Below the pieces are notes generated by a model. The model made no database searches. It saw nothing but the letters and a program-made list of their open reading frames with translations, and had not been told where the DNA came from. Of a DNA stretch of 64,000 nucleotides, positions 10,996 through 21,871 are shown one piece after another. How positions within the stretch are numbered: the stretch's first letter is position 1; the number at the start of each line of letters is the position of its first letter. The stretch is from Boswellia sacra (taxonomy: Eukaryota > Streptophyta > Magnoliopsida > Sapindales > Burseraceae): positions 1-64,000 of the forward strand of contig SNVD02000495.1 of NCBI GenBank assembly GCA_013180625.2, given 5' to 3'. The translations under genes were made by a program, and so were the position numbers.

Positions 10996-12479
10996 GTATG
11001 AAAAGTTTAGTATCGTCTTAGGGAATTTCTTCATCCAACTTCAAAGGCATTATTCCTCCTTCTTTGTAGACATCCATGCTAGATAAGATAGCTGACTCCA
11101 TATATCGTGCTTCTTTGTTATTGGTGGCAAAGTTGCTTCTTTGATACCCTTAATTGAAACTGATGACAGATTTCTTCTTTCTTACACGTTTTCAATAAAC
11201 CTAACATCATCCAATAACAAGTTGAAATGTCGAATAATAGGTTGTGTATCAATTTAATTCACATTCAAGTTCCTCAAAGATTTCTTAAATTCAATAGCTT
11301 AATGGTAATGCATTGACATCATGATTGTTCACAATTTCAACTCTGAGCCAGAATTGCTTCATTCAAGATTCTTTTTTTTTTTTTTGTATAGCCAATCATA
11401 CTTCACTTGTTGAAACTCAGATAGCTTTATGCAAGTAGAAACTAGTGATCAATCTCTAAAGATAGAAAGACTACCATATGCCCATTTTTCACACCACTCT
11501 CCACTAATGTAGGCTCATCGCAACATTAAGGATCATTAGGGCTCTCTCAAGCTTGTAATGATAGGCTAGGGTCAAGGTATGATAAAGGAAACTATAAGGT
11601 TATCTTACCTATAGTCATACAACCATTTTAGGTTTTAATTGAGAGCATCAACTTCTTCTCTTTGTCCCCCCAAACTTTGAGTTTTCACCCACTATGTTTG
11701 CTTTGCTTTTGATCTTTAGTGCCTACACCCCTACATTTTACATGTAATGGGATTAGCACTCTTCTTTTGTTTTTCTTCTTTTTCTTGTTTTATTCGAGCT
11801 CAAAATTGCACGAAAATTTGTCAACTTCCTTTCATTCTCCCATAAGCATGGCTCTCAATGCTCTTTTCTACAATGTTCATATGCTATGAGTGAAGGGTGC
11901 TATGTAGGGAAATTTTTTCTAGTGTTAGGATAAATTTTCTGGTCTGATAAAGAAAAGGCATGATTAGGCTCAATGAGGCACACTAGTGACAATGAAAGCG
12001 TAGGTGGGCTTGAAAGGCTAAATCAATCTAGAAAAGGCCTAAATCATTTCTGTTATGTTGTAACACCTAGGATTTTGCCTCGAGTGGTGATCAAATGGGT
12101 TCTAGAGTCTTATAAGATCTCAACATCAAGCTTTATTCACATAAAGTTTTTCTAAGTGGTATTAAGTTCTGTATTCATGGCTATTGTGCTCAAATGATTG
12201 AAGAATCAAGAGTGAAACTCATCTAACAAGAAGAGTCAAGCATGCAAACAACATAATCTCATGTATTACCAAAATTATATTTCCAATGAGTGTCATGATT
12301 TCGTCAATGATCATCAAAAGAATACACAACTCTTGTGTCAAAACATTTTAAAGCATCGTTATTCTTTTCCTTAGGTGAAGGATTCTCTCGTGCACTTCTC
12401 ATTGTCTGATCCACTGAATTGGTCATATTGCTCTTGACTTCTGTTGTTGTTTCTCTTTTGTCTAGCCTCCAGATCTTCT
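10996..12479. other. Non-coding stretch, no recognised feature
   Basis: No supported gene. A T13 run lies near 11370. Coding similarity begins again only at about 12480 on the minus strand. Confidence 0.4.
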
Positions 12480-12710
12480 ATTTAGATGCCTAAATAATAC
12501 AAGTCTTCAAATGTTTTTGATTAGGAATCCCTCTAGTCTACCACTGATGAAGGTATGGGCTCCATTAATCACCATGCGGACCTGGTCCTTCTTTACGGGC
12601 CTGGTGATCCTCTTGGCAACTTTGGCTCTCCAATAGACTAGATACTCTGAGAAGGTCTTATTGGGGTTTTAACAAGTTATCTCCAAATCCCTCAAGGTTA
12701 CTGCCAGTAC
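12480..12710 (-). pseudogene. Tat-like gag C-terminal fragment
   Basis: Reverse-strand translation gives TLRDLEITC, a stop, then NPNKTFSEYLVYWRAKVAKR and PVKKDQVRMVINGAHTF, then LEGFLIKN and another stop. In Tat-lineage gag the matching words are NPxETFSEYLxRWRAKAAK, RPxEKDQVxMVIxGL and PIKNFxDL. It abuts the end of the protease fragment on its right without the normal gag-protease order, so the two come from different copies or from a rearranged one. Confidence 0.7.
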
Positions 12711-12714
12711 AAAT

Positions 12715-13195
12715 TGTTTTGATATTTCCTCCTATGTAAGGTATTTCTCCCACTTTCACGCTTCGAGCATTTGGTGCAATAGTTAAGGCTACATGAATGG
12801 TTACAATCTCCCCCTCCATGTTGAACCGGATCTTCTGATGCAAAGTGGAAGGGACTCCACCTAGAAGATAGAACCATGCTCGTCCCAACAAGGCAGCAAA
12901 TGTGACTATAATGTCAAGGACTATGAATTCCATCATGACTTCAATTGGCCCAGTCTTCACTAAGGCTTTGAAAATTCCTATGTACTCTTCGAATCATCAT
13001 AAGCCTTAATCACCATCTCACAAGGCTCAAGTTCGTCTTTATTGACCCCATACTTGTGTAATATCTTCATAGGCACAACGATAATGGCAGACCCGCCATC
13101 CACCATGATGCAAGGAGATGTTTTTCTACCAATTTTTGTAGTGATAAACAATGGTCTATTATGATTCCTACCTTCAAAATGTAGATCTTCATCGA
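12715..13195 (-). pseudogene. Tat-like retroviral-type aspartic protease fragment
   Basis: From 13195 leftwards the minus strand reads PLFITTKIGRK, then the active-site segment VDGGSAIIVVPMKILHKYG, then a stop and frameshift near 12975. It continues in the 12658-12960 frame with FIVLDIIVTFAALLGRAWF and GGVPSTLHQKIRFNMEGEIV. These are the Tat/Ogre protease words (VDGGSAxNIxP; FVVLDIxxxxNxLLGRPW; AVPSTLHQKVKF). The Asp-Gly pair is kept, but the stop, the frameshift and RPW to RAW show decay. It lies left of the RT fragment although both are on the minus strand, which is the wrong order for one intact element. Confidence 0.8.
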
Positions 13196-13410
13196 TAAAG
13201 GTGATTATACCCCTCTTTTTTACCCTTTTGGGTTCTCATCTAGTTAATTATTGTCTTTTGCATCACTGCACTTTTACACAGACTGTACACAACGTGCCTT
13301 TTACCAGTTGTGTGGCATTGGTATGGGAAGTCCTCATGTGCCACTACAACCTTGGATGGCTCATGTCGATGTCAACACCTCTGAGCACGTATCACTTTGA
13401 CAATATAAAA

Positions 13411-13746
13411 TAGGGGTGCACACGGGTCGGGTTGGGTCTGGTTTTTCCAAACCCGATCACAACCCGACACTGTGCAAACCCGATTATTTTAACCCGATCC
13501 GGGTTACTATTCAATACCGACCCAATGCAAACCCAATCAACCCGATCAGGTCGGGTCAGGTCGGGTCAGATCGGGTTTAATTTTATTAAGCCACATTATC
13601 CAAACCCGTTCACGACCTGACATTGTTTAAACCAGACTATTTCAACCCGATTCGGGTTACTATTCAGTGCCGACCCGATAAAAACCCGACCAACCCGATC
13701 GGGTCGGGTCGGGTTGGATCGGGTCGTGGATTTTTGCACACCCCTA
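13411..13746. mobile_element. hAT-type MITE with 8-bp target duplication
   Basis: A 336-base element starts TAGGGGTGCACA and ends TGCACACCCCTA, giving inverted ends TAGGGGTGyrCA. It is flanked on both sides by the identical 8-mer ATATAAAA (13403-13410 and 13747-13754). Eight-base target duplications are the mark of hAT transposases. The interior is rich in GGGTCGGGT / ACCCGACCC and holds a direct duplication: about 150 bases from 13447 recur from 13600. It encodes no protein, and the two frames inside are by-products of the GGGTC repeats. Confidence 0.88.
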
Positions 13747-13754
13747 ATATAAAA

Positions 13755-14642
13755 AGGGATCGACTTAAGGGGACCTTTGGCTTGGGGGAGCCAAGACCAT
13801 GGAACCTTATTGACTCAACCTATATAGTTAACCTAGTTGCATTCCCCTTAGGATCACTATTCTCTAACATGGATGTAAGCCTTTTAAACGAAGAAGCGCC
13901 ATTTCTGGATTGTCTTTGCTTCATGTAGAACATTGTGTAACTAAAAGACCGATTCCTTGACCATAAGTCCATGACAATTTGAGATCAGTTATCATGGATT
14001 CATTACTAAGGCTGGGCCAGTTGATTGCATAAGCCTACATCGTGCATGAATAGTGCATGATCGAGAACCCAACTCTTTGACTATAAGTTCATGGCGACTT
14101 GAGAACAATTTTCATAGTTGCATCACCAAAGCAAATCTGATTGGCTGCAAACTATTCGCATGAATCATGCACAGTCCAAGAATTATGAAACCTCCTTTGA
14201 CACCTGCTTCTCCTGCTTATTTGCTCATGAAGCCATAATCCAAGGCAACATAATGTCCGCGTACAATTTATAGGCTATTCGAATATCACGAAGTTTAGAT
14301 TAAGGACGAGGATGACCGAGCCAGTCTTAGTAACGATTTCATAGCCAAATGGTTATAAAGATCACGTCGTAGATCTAGGAGAGAGCTTTGTATCATATCT
14401 CATTTCGCATGTTGACATTTTAGGATCTGGCAAAAAGCCATAGGGAAAGAAACTATACCATGTGTGGAAGAAATAAGGTCAAAAGGCTGTTTTGTTATAT
14501 CTAATTCTGTCTTCTTGCTTGTACATGTATTGCACTCATAAATACATGCATACATGTATCATGTTAACAATTTTCCCTTGGAGCCATCATTGCTTGGACC
14601 AGAAGAGGGAAAAAGCTTGAACGTGTAAAGGCTTTAGTAGAC
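13755..14642. other. Non-coding stretch between MITE and Tat-like gag
   Basis: No domain recognised. It holds a diverged internal repeat (ACCATAAGTCCATGACAATTTGAG near 13960; ACTATAAGTTCATGGCGACTTGAG near 14080). It may be decayed element sequence. Confidence 0.35.
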
Positions 14643-15130
14643 ATGGTAAACCAGAAGGAAAGGTTTTGCAAAGTAGACAAGAATATAGAGAATGTAAATA
14701 GGCAGATGGATCAATTGATGGAGTTGGTTGCTCAGAACAATGGGAATTCTACAATAAATACCTCAGGAAACCCCCATGGGCACACTAAGAACCATCATGG
14801 TTTAGGAAATAAGGATGAGGAAAGCCACAATAGGGATGATACTAAGGGTTTCTTTGATGAAGAGAAATACAAATGGGCTAAAGAAGAGAAACAAATGGAA
14901 GCCATAAGGAAACTGGCAAAGGACATGGAAAAGGTCCAGACTCTCATGAAGATAAAAGGAGTCGAAGGGCTTCGAGATTTGGAAGACATGAAGCCCATGG
15001 CGAATGTAGTCTCCCACAAAAGTTCAAGATGCCAGACTTTACTAAGTTTGATGGCACGAGTGACCCGAGGTCCTTCCTAAGTAGATAAGTAACAATAATG
15101 AGAACCATTGGGCTTTCTAAAGAATTAGTG
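14643..15130 (+). pseudogene. Tat-like gag N-terminal fragment, plus strand
   Basis: A 145-residue frame with a charged, coiled-coil-like N-terminus (IENVNRQMDQLMELV) is followed, after a frame change near 15015, by KFKMPDFTKFDGTSDPRSFL. That is the standard opening of the Tat-lineage gag capsid region (FKMPxLEKFDGTxDPxxHL). Further gag-like residues (IMRTIGLSKELVL) run to about 15130, with stops. It then meets minus-strand RNase H sequence head-on, so an inversion or recombination junction lies at about 15130-15145. Confidence 0.68.
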
Positions 15131-15139
15131 CTATAAATG

Positions 15140-15852
15140 TTTGTCCACTGGTAACATACTAAATGTCAAATTCTAACAACTGGACCAGCCATCTAGCTAG
15201 CTTGCCTACCAATGATGGTGCCTCATAGAGATACTTCATCAGATCCTCCTTTAAGATAGCCTTAATTTTATAAGACTAAAAATAATACCTCAACTTCTTT
15301 TAGAGCCAGACCATAGCCAATCATGTTTTCTCCATATGGCTATACTTGGTTTCATATGGTAGCAACTTTTTGCTGAGATAGTAGACGACATGCTCTACAC
15401 CATTCTCATCTTCTTGTGCTAGCATAGCTCCGATGGCCTCCTTCTCAAGTGCCAAGTAGAGAATCAAATTCTCGATCCTTCTTTAGAAGTTTAAAGATTG
15501 GTGCGCAAACTATCATTAGTTTGGCAATAAACCAACTAATATACTAGATCTTCCCAAGAAACCCTCGAGCTTTTTTTTCGATCTTGGTTGATGGCATCTC
15601 TGTAATTGCCTTGACCTTGTCTGGATCTACTTCTATCCCTTTCTTGCCAACTACAAACCCCAACAACTTCTCAAAGGTAACTCCAATGACACATTTCTTT
15701 AGATTAAGTCGCAACTTATACTTCTTCACCCTTTCTAGGAATTTGTCTAAAGCTTCAAAGCGATCTTCTCGAGTCTCAGATTTCACCGTCATGCCATCCA
15801 CGTAGACTTCTATCTCCTTGTGCCTCATGTCATGAAACAGTGTCGTCGCCAT
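15140..15852 (-). pseudogene. Tat-like reverse transcriptase C-terminus and RNase H start
   Basis: The frame 15852-15544 reads TTLFHDMRHKEIEVYVDGMT, then KYKLRLNLKKCVIGV, LLGFVVGKKGIEVDPDKVKA and ARGFLGKI. These are RT motif D/E and thumb words of Tat/Ogre elements. The catalytic YVDD is YVDG here, so the second Asp is lost. Beyond 15544 the same strand continues with stops: KKLLPYETKYSHMEKT-like RNase H words, then KYLYEAPSLVGKLARW and a stop inside FDI*YVTS at about 15145. The enzyme would copy element RNA into DNA, but this copy cannot be active. Confidence 0.78.
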
Positions 15853-16620
15853 TTCGGTCTTAACCTTCTTAACTTCTACTTGACGAGCTTCATGTGCCGA
15901 TAGGTTGGAATTGTATGCTCAATGATGCTCCTCTCAATTCTAGGCATGTCATTATAGGATCAGGTGAAGACTTCTTCTTGTTTTGTAATCTTTCAAATCT
16001 CTCTCTCTCTTTCTCTCTGTAGGAGTTATGTCAAGTGCAATACATATGTTCTTGGCTTTTTCGATTGTACCAAGATTAATGTAATGACTTTGAATGGCAT
16101 GGATGTCAAATATGCTAGTGAAATGCAAATTATGATGCATAATGCCATTGGGAAAGACATCCCCCAAGTAAGCAAACTGATTCTATATTGCATCAAATTT
16201 AGAAACATAAGCAATGTCCTCTTCTTCAATGAGGTTGGGTACAAATACATCCTCATAAAATACATCTTTGATTCCTTCTTCGATGAAGGCGGCAAGGTCG
16301 ATGGACGAGTCCATTAGCAGTGCTTGATCTTGAGGCCTCTCCTCTTTGATGGTCATCTTCTCCATTTTCTTAACCAAGTGATCCCCCTTAACAATTCCTG
16401 CTTGAAGGATATCCTTGAAGATCTCGAATCTAGGCTTTAACATTTCCTTAAAAACCCACGGTTTAGTAGCTCCCACATACTACATATCTTAGGGCTTGAC
16501 AAATTTGATAAATCTCCCATTCTTGGGCTCAGAGTCTTCTTCTTCCCCTTCAGACTCCTAACCTAACCCTCTTCTAGAAGTTTGGCCTTTGAAATCTATA
16601 AAAGATGGCAAACCATGGCC
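15853..16620 (-). pseudogene. Tat-like polyprotein upstream of RT, decayed
   Basis: The minus strand upstream of the RT block carries broken frames. The best one, 16476-16183, reads GATKPWVFKEMLKPRFEIFK and then an acidic region (DVFYEDVFVPNLIEEEDIAY). To its right come an acidic ESEGEEEDSEP segment and GRFIKFVKP. Linkers of this kind lie between protease and RT in Tat/Ogre elements. No catalytic motif is visible. Assignment rests mainly on position and orientation next to the RT block. Confidence 0.5.
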
Positions 16621-16689
16621 ATTCCTCCCAAGCCTAGTTCCTGGCAGGTATCCTTATTTCTCCATTATCCCAACTACAATTGGGCCGAC

Positions 16690-17140
16690 TTCGTTTATCA
16701 TGGCTATCTTTATCCTAAATTCATTTTTTATGCACACAACCGATTTTATCTGAATTGTTACATGTGAGGTGAGGTAATTCATAAGCATTTATAGAGACAA
16801 AGTACAAGAATATGCAAGGGAGGGGATTACAATCATTCGATCATAAATAAATGCAATGAGAATAGAAATAAAAAAAATAGAGCACAAGATCGTAATTAAG
16901 TCTACTCCTCATGCCAAGCTCAATGGGACTGCCATTGGAAAATTGATCTGCCACCATGCATTATGGCTCTATCCAATGTCCACTCACCCTTACACTCATT
17001 GATCCTCACAAGATCAGGTTCCTTACCATTAGTGTGAGTCTCTCGATCCAATTGGCATCATGTTATTTCAACAAGATAGATAAACTAGGATAACGGTAAA
17101 AATAACGGTAGGGTAAATAAAAGGAAATGATTCTAACATA
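16690..17140 (-). repeat. Tat-like LTR or leader remnant
   Basis: It shares with 5530-5830 the ordered words TTTATGCACACA, GCATGCGAGGTGA/GTGAGGTGAGG, a GGGAGGGGATTACAA tract and GTTCCTTACCATTAGTGTGAGTCTC, all in the same orientation. It is therefore another piece of the family that gave relics A-D. Confidence 0.5.
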
Positions 17141-17384
17141 GTTCACCGTGCAACACCCATACTTTTGTGATACCCGTTTATGAATTCAACGTTATCCTTT
17201 GCATTTTAATGGAATGAGGTTTGGAACAAACAGCTGTCCATGGATTGAACGATATTCAAAAAGAAGGGTTTGAATAACCGTTCATGATTTGGATGACATT
17301 CAGTAAATAATGAAGAATGGATCGTCACCCATGAAGTGGATTTCTTCCATAACAATAATAGAAAAATAAATAAGAGATGTTCAT

Positions 17385-17700
17385 AAAAATGAGATAAAAA
17401 AGGTATAATGGATAAAGCAAATGGCGATAAATAAATATGCAGTAAAGTAGACGAGTGCAAAAAAGTAGATGGCGATAATATAAAAAGCGATTAAAGTAAA
17501 AAGGGTGCAATAAAGTAAATTGCGGTAAAAAGGACAATAAGGTAAATGAGTACAAAAAAATGTAAAAGCAATAAAATGAAAGTACGATAAAGTAAATAAC
17601 AAAGAAGTAAATGGCAATAAAAACAAAGATGAAATAAAAGTAAATGAAAATAAATAAAAGCAATAAAGATAAAGGCAATAAAATAAACGGTAACTATCAA
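17385..17700. repeat. A-rich tandem-like tract
   Basis: Repeated units of roughly 20 bases of the form GATAAAGTAAATGGCAATAA, heavily degenerate. The long minus-strand frames here (Phe/Leu/Tyr/Ile only) are translations of this low-complexity tract. Confidence 0.7.
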
Positions 17701-18085
17701 AATGGAGGGTTTCTCATCAGCCATCGTCGATCTGCCACCACTCACTCGCTTTCACCTAATCTCCATTCTAACATAAGTAGTAAAAATGAAATAAGACTGA
17801 TGAACGCCAGAGGGGAAATGTGGTGATTTTCCCTCAGGCTTTACCAAATATTGAGTGTCTATAGTTGACTATTTGAAAATTGGTTGAAAATAAGGGTGGT
17901 TATGTGAAGTTTAGAAGTAAAAGGGACTTGAAAGTGTTTGGAATAGGGAGTATATGTAAAAATCTAAAAGAAAAGGGTTTGAAAATATTGAAAGAGGGGT
18001 TGAAAGGGAATTTTGCAAGGCTGGGACAGAAATCGAGATGAATAGTTGCTTTCTCAAAACTGAGGAATGGCTTGAATTTATAGAA

Positions 18086-18109
18086 TTTTTTTTTGGGGGG
18101 GGGGGGGGG
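18086..18109. repeat. T9-G15 homopolymer run
   Basis: Nine T followed by fifteen G, immediately upstream of the left duplication copy. A homopolymer this long is prone to sequencing error, so the exact length is doubtful. Confidence 0.9.
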
Positions 18110-18114
18110 AAGCG

Positions 18115-18465
18115 CCGCAAGCCTCTTTTCCTCACGCACGCGTGCCTTCCCTTTCATGCACAGTCTGATTCAGCTTTCACGCACGGTTTTTTAAGTATCT
18201 TTTTGTGGGCTTTTTGGCTTTTTTGAAATTCCTCGGGTTTCCTTAGCGTTTTTTGAACCAACTTGGCCCTTTTGGGTTTTTATGTGTGTGGGTTTGTACT
18301 CTTGGGTTGGTTTTGATTATCTAAAGTATTTTCAGCCTATTTTTCAAGTCAACGATCCACATTTATCCAGTTTTCATCATTGGGCCAAATCTCTTCACTA
18401 TTGGGCCCAACCATAAGCATGAAATCAATGCTTACAGTAACTTTAAACTTATACATCAAGTTTAA
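18115..18465. repeat. Direct duplication, left copy
   Basis: It aligns with 18560-18925 at an offset of 445 bases. Shared words include CCTCTTTTCCTCACGCACGC, CTTAGCGTTTTTTGAACCAA, CAACGATCCACATT and ATCAATGCTTACAGTAAC. The segment between the copies is a G-rich spacer (GGGGTGGGGGAGGGGCAAGG). It may be LTR debris that was locally duplicated. Confidence 0.85.
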
Positions 18466-18559
18466 TTGGGGTGGGGGAGGGGCAAGGGGAAGTGGGGAGT
18501 GCACACTTGCTCCTTTCAAGCGCCATCCCCTCCTCTTAGGCACATTGTGTAATTTTCAG

Positions 18560-18925
18560 GTGCAAGCCTCTTTTCCTCACGCACGCGTGTCTTCTGCTTC
18601 ATGCATAGTCTGATTCAGCTTTTAGGCACAGTTTTTTGGGTATCTTTTTGTGGGCTTTTCAGCTTTTTTGAAATTCCTCGGGGTTTCCTTAGCGTTTTTT
18701 GAACCAACTTGGCCCTTTTGGGTTTTTATGTGTGTGGGTTTGTACTTTAGGGTTGGTTTTGGTTATCTAACGTATTTTCAGCCTGTTTTTCAAGTCAACG
18801 ATCCACATTACTCAGTATTTATCTAGTTTTTATCATTGGGCCAAATCTCTTCACTACCGAGCCCAACCACAAGCACAAAATCAATGCTTACAGTAACTTT
18901 AAACTTTTACATCAAGTTTAACAAA
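18560..18925. repeat. Direct duplication, right copy
   Basis: Partner of 18115-18465, with about ten percent visible substitutions and a few indels, so not a recent or artificial copy. Confidence 0.85.
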
Positions 18926-19533
18926 GTTAAACTTTTCACATGACAACTACATGTATAGCAAAATTAAATGTTTAACCTATAATAATGAATGATAGACTTA
19001 TAAAATATAACCTTGACTTGTAATAAGGAACATCATTGTAGAAAAATCAAGCATTCAAATTGCAACCAAATGGAAATTTAAGAATTATAACAATTAGTGA
19101 TTATTTTATATGTCAATTGTGTAAAATATTAAAAAGTATTCGATTTTTTTAAAAAAAATATAATTGTTTGATAATTATAATTATAATTATTTTATTATTT
19201 CTCTCCTTTTCTGCTCCAAAATGTCTCCAAGATGATCCCTTTCAAAACCCTAGCCCTTCCCTTTTATGCCCCCTCATTTTAAAGTGAAAAATCTAGAAAA
19301 TATGCTTCCAACTCGTCACCAGGCAATGTAGTGGCGGTTCATGGTGGCAAAAAGTGTGCAAAAGAGAAGGGTTGGGCACTGCAGGGGTGGCCTTGAGCAC
19401 TATAATGCTTACTTACTGACTTTGGGCTTTGTAATGGTGGCCTTAGGCAGCCTACTTGTTGCTTGTGGTGCCTTGTTTCATGCTTTTGGGTGTTGTCGCA
19501 ATAAAAACATGCAGAATTATAGCTCTACGTTTC

Positions 19534-20010
19534 TTGCACTATTTTGATCATAACTTCCAGTACATAACTCCAATTCATGAACCATAAAATTCTCTAGCAA
19601 GTAGACTTCTAGAGCTTTCCAATGGTGTATGGCACATTGTCTAATTCATTGTATATCAGTACATCTTATTTCGAGAATTTGGTTGTCTAGCGAAGGTGAA
19701 AATATGAGTTACTTGCACTATTTTAATCATAACTTCTAGTACACAACTCCTGTTCATGAATCGTAAAATTCTCTAGGAAGTAGACTTCCAAAGTTTTCCT
19801 ATGGCATATGGCACATTGTTCGGTCCATCGTATATTGATAAATTTATTCGGAGAATTTGGCTATCTGGCAGAGGTGAAAATTGGTCGGTTTTGCTCCATT
19901 TACTATCTTATGCTTTCCAAACTTCAAAATTTCCTCTTTTTAACTCTTTGATGTTTTCCAAAGTCATCCTCCAAAGCAATTTTCCTACGTAAACACATTA
20001 AACCAAACAT
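19534..20010. repeat. LTR-like debris with an internal 179-bp tandem duplication
   Basis: TTGCACTATTTTGATCATAA at 19534 recurs as TTGCACTATTTTAATCATAA at 19713, and the similarity continues for about 180 bases (AAATTCTCTAG..AGTAGACTTC, GAGAATTTGG). Both copies resemble 3220-3440 of the Athila-like LTR (TACAACTTTTGGTACACTGA, AAATTTCTCC, AATAGACTTC, GCAGAGGTGAAAAT). It is probably a fragment of a related LTR. Confidence 0.7.
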
Positions 20011-21360
20011 AAATAGCTAATAAAATGCTCAAAGACTAACAAAATTTACAAAAGGAGCGTTAAAACAAATAAACTCATCAAGTAGCAAATAGAAATATGG
20101 ATAAGCTAAAAAGGTCAAGAAAATGAGTTCTTAAGACCCCATGTAATTTGGAACATTTCTAAATCTCCTCAAGAGGAGTCTTAACACTCTAAACCCTTTA
20201 ACATGTATACACTAAAAAAATTGTTTTTCTACACCCATTAATTTAAAAGACTATTTTTAATTTTTTTTAGATTGTTATCCCATGAATTTTTGTTAATTTA
20301 AAAGGATCTTATTTTATCTCAATTAACTATTAAAAATTAGTATATCAAAGTTTAATTTAATGAAAAATAAAAAATAAAAATAAAATTGTCAAAGTTTGTT
20401 AAATTAAATCATTTGAAAGTAACTTAATTAATCATGTTTTATTTATTTCATATTTTGTGGAATAGTATAAATTATTCCATTTTGATTAATCCTGACCCAT
20501 GTTCGGCATTAGGGAGCATGTGTTTATACTTGTTAATTTGTAATCACATTCAATAACAAGTCATTTTAGGTGCGCCCAAACAATTAGTAGTACAATTAGG
20601 ATTAAGTATAATATAGTGTGATACCCTATGGTCTGATGATGAGAGCATCATCTTGGCAAACTAATTATAAGGTTTTGATGCGCCCATGCCTATTGGCTCG
20701 TAATACGTGAACGGTGTTACTCATCACATTTAATGGTCGAACAGCAAGCACTCAGGTGGTCGTTAACAACCAAATTTTAGCCCCTTTACTCATCCATTAG
20801 TTGAATAATAATAAAAAAAAATTATGGTTTGACCACTTTTTAAAGCACTCCTTAAATTTGATTATTTTTGGACTTATCTCTATTATGTCATAATATATCC
20901 TGTTACTCATTAAATATATTATCAATTGTATTATATATTATAGTAACATAAATATATTTTATTAGGCATTCTTTAGTATTTTATATAATAAACATACTAT
21001 TATTAATATAATAGCGCGAGGTCTTTTGTTTCGTCCTTATCTCTTCTTCTCATATGTAACATGTAAAGATGAGAAAACAATTCACTAATTTTTTCATTAA
21101 TTAAACATATTTTCTTTTTATATTTTGTTAATTGGTAATATGATTTCTTTCTTTAAATTTTCAACCAATTAAATTTTCATTTTTAGTGGTCTAAATGGGC
21201 CTGTATGATTTCGTCCTACTTAAGTTATGCCAATTTGGCCCATTGAAGCACGAACCCCAAATGGGCTTTATGACCGAAATGAGCCCAATAAAAATAAATT
21301 CCACGTGTCCGCTAGTTCACACTGGTCTGATGTTTGTGATATTGTTTTACATGTGCTGAT
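20011..21360. other. AT-rich intergenic DNA
   Basis: No gene or element boundary recognised. Very AT-rich at 20200-21180. Ends at the target site of the first gag-protease element. It may hold the upstream part of the ABCI17-like locus, but no exon could be identified. Confidence 0.45.
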
Positions 21361-21500
21361 TGTCACGCCCCGCGTGATATGCGCATGATTTTGCGCCAAC
21401 CTTGCACCGAATCATACGAAGGATTGGGATTTTGGGGCAAGTGTTATAGTAAGTTTGGATCCTCGTGTCGAGAGGAATTCAATGGCGCATGAATTGGGCG

Positions 21501-21710
21501 TGACGTTCCGGAAGTTTCTAGAAGGTTCCAGGACGTTCCAGAATGTTCCGGACACTTCTAGAATACTCCAGAAGGTTCTAGAAAGCTCCGAAAACGTGTA
21601 GAAGACATGAGAAGGCCCTAGAAGATCCTAGAAGACTTTGGAAGGTTCTGGAAGGTGATGGAAGAGCATGGAAGACTTCGGAAGCTTCTAGAAGACCGTA
21701 GAGTTCTCTA
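21501..21710 (+). promoter_or_regulatory. Decamer GAA/TTC array, heat-shock-element-like
   Basis: Twenty-one consecutive 10-bp blocks follow the pattern GAAGNTTCTA. Alternating GAA and TTC triplets are spaced by exactly two bases, the definition of a heat-shock element (repeats of nGAAn in alternating orientation). At 21506-21528 five perfect units follow in a row: TTC, GAA, TTC, GAA, TTC. The array lies about 150-360 bases upstream of the TATA box, where an LTR enhancer would be. A role as heat-shock-factor target is an inference from the family of binding sites. The pattern itself is plain in the sequence. Confidence 0.75.
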
Positions 21711-21863
21711 GTGTCCAGGGTTCTCTAGAAACGTCTGGAGCCTAGTAGATATTTCTAGGTAGATATTTCTAGGCCTTGTAAAATATCTAAGGATGCTTCT
21801 AGAGGATAAATGAGGTGAAGACAAGTGGCGTATTCCTAGCCACATATTGAGGAGGTGCTCCTC

Positions 21864-21871
21864 TATAAATA
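21864..21871 (+). promoter_or_regulatory. TATA box in the 5' LTR
   Basis: TATAAATA in a CTCCTCTATAAATAGGGG context, repeated at the same place in the 3' LTR (24601-24608). Transcription would start about 30 bases downstream and define the R region. Confidence 0.75.

Noticed and set aside
13432..13928. Two plus-strand frames of 62 and 101 codons
   Set aside because: They lie mostly in the GGGTC-rich hAT MITE and have no domain. The repeats keep the frames open.
17206..17745. Several overlapping minus-strand frames rich in Phe, Leu, Tyr and Ile that look like membrane proteins
   Set aside because: They are translations of an A-rich degenerate tandem tract in three frames at once, so they are composition artefacts.
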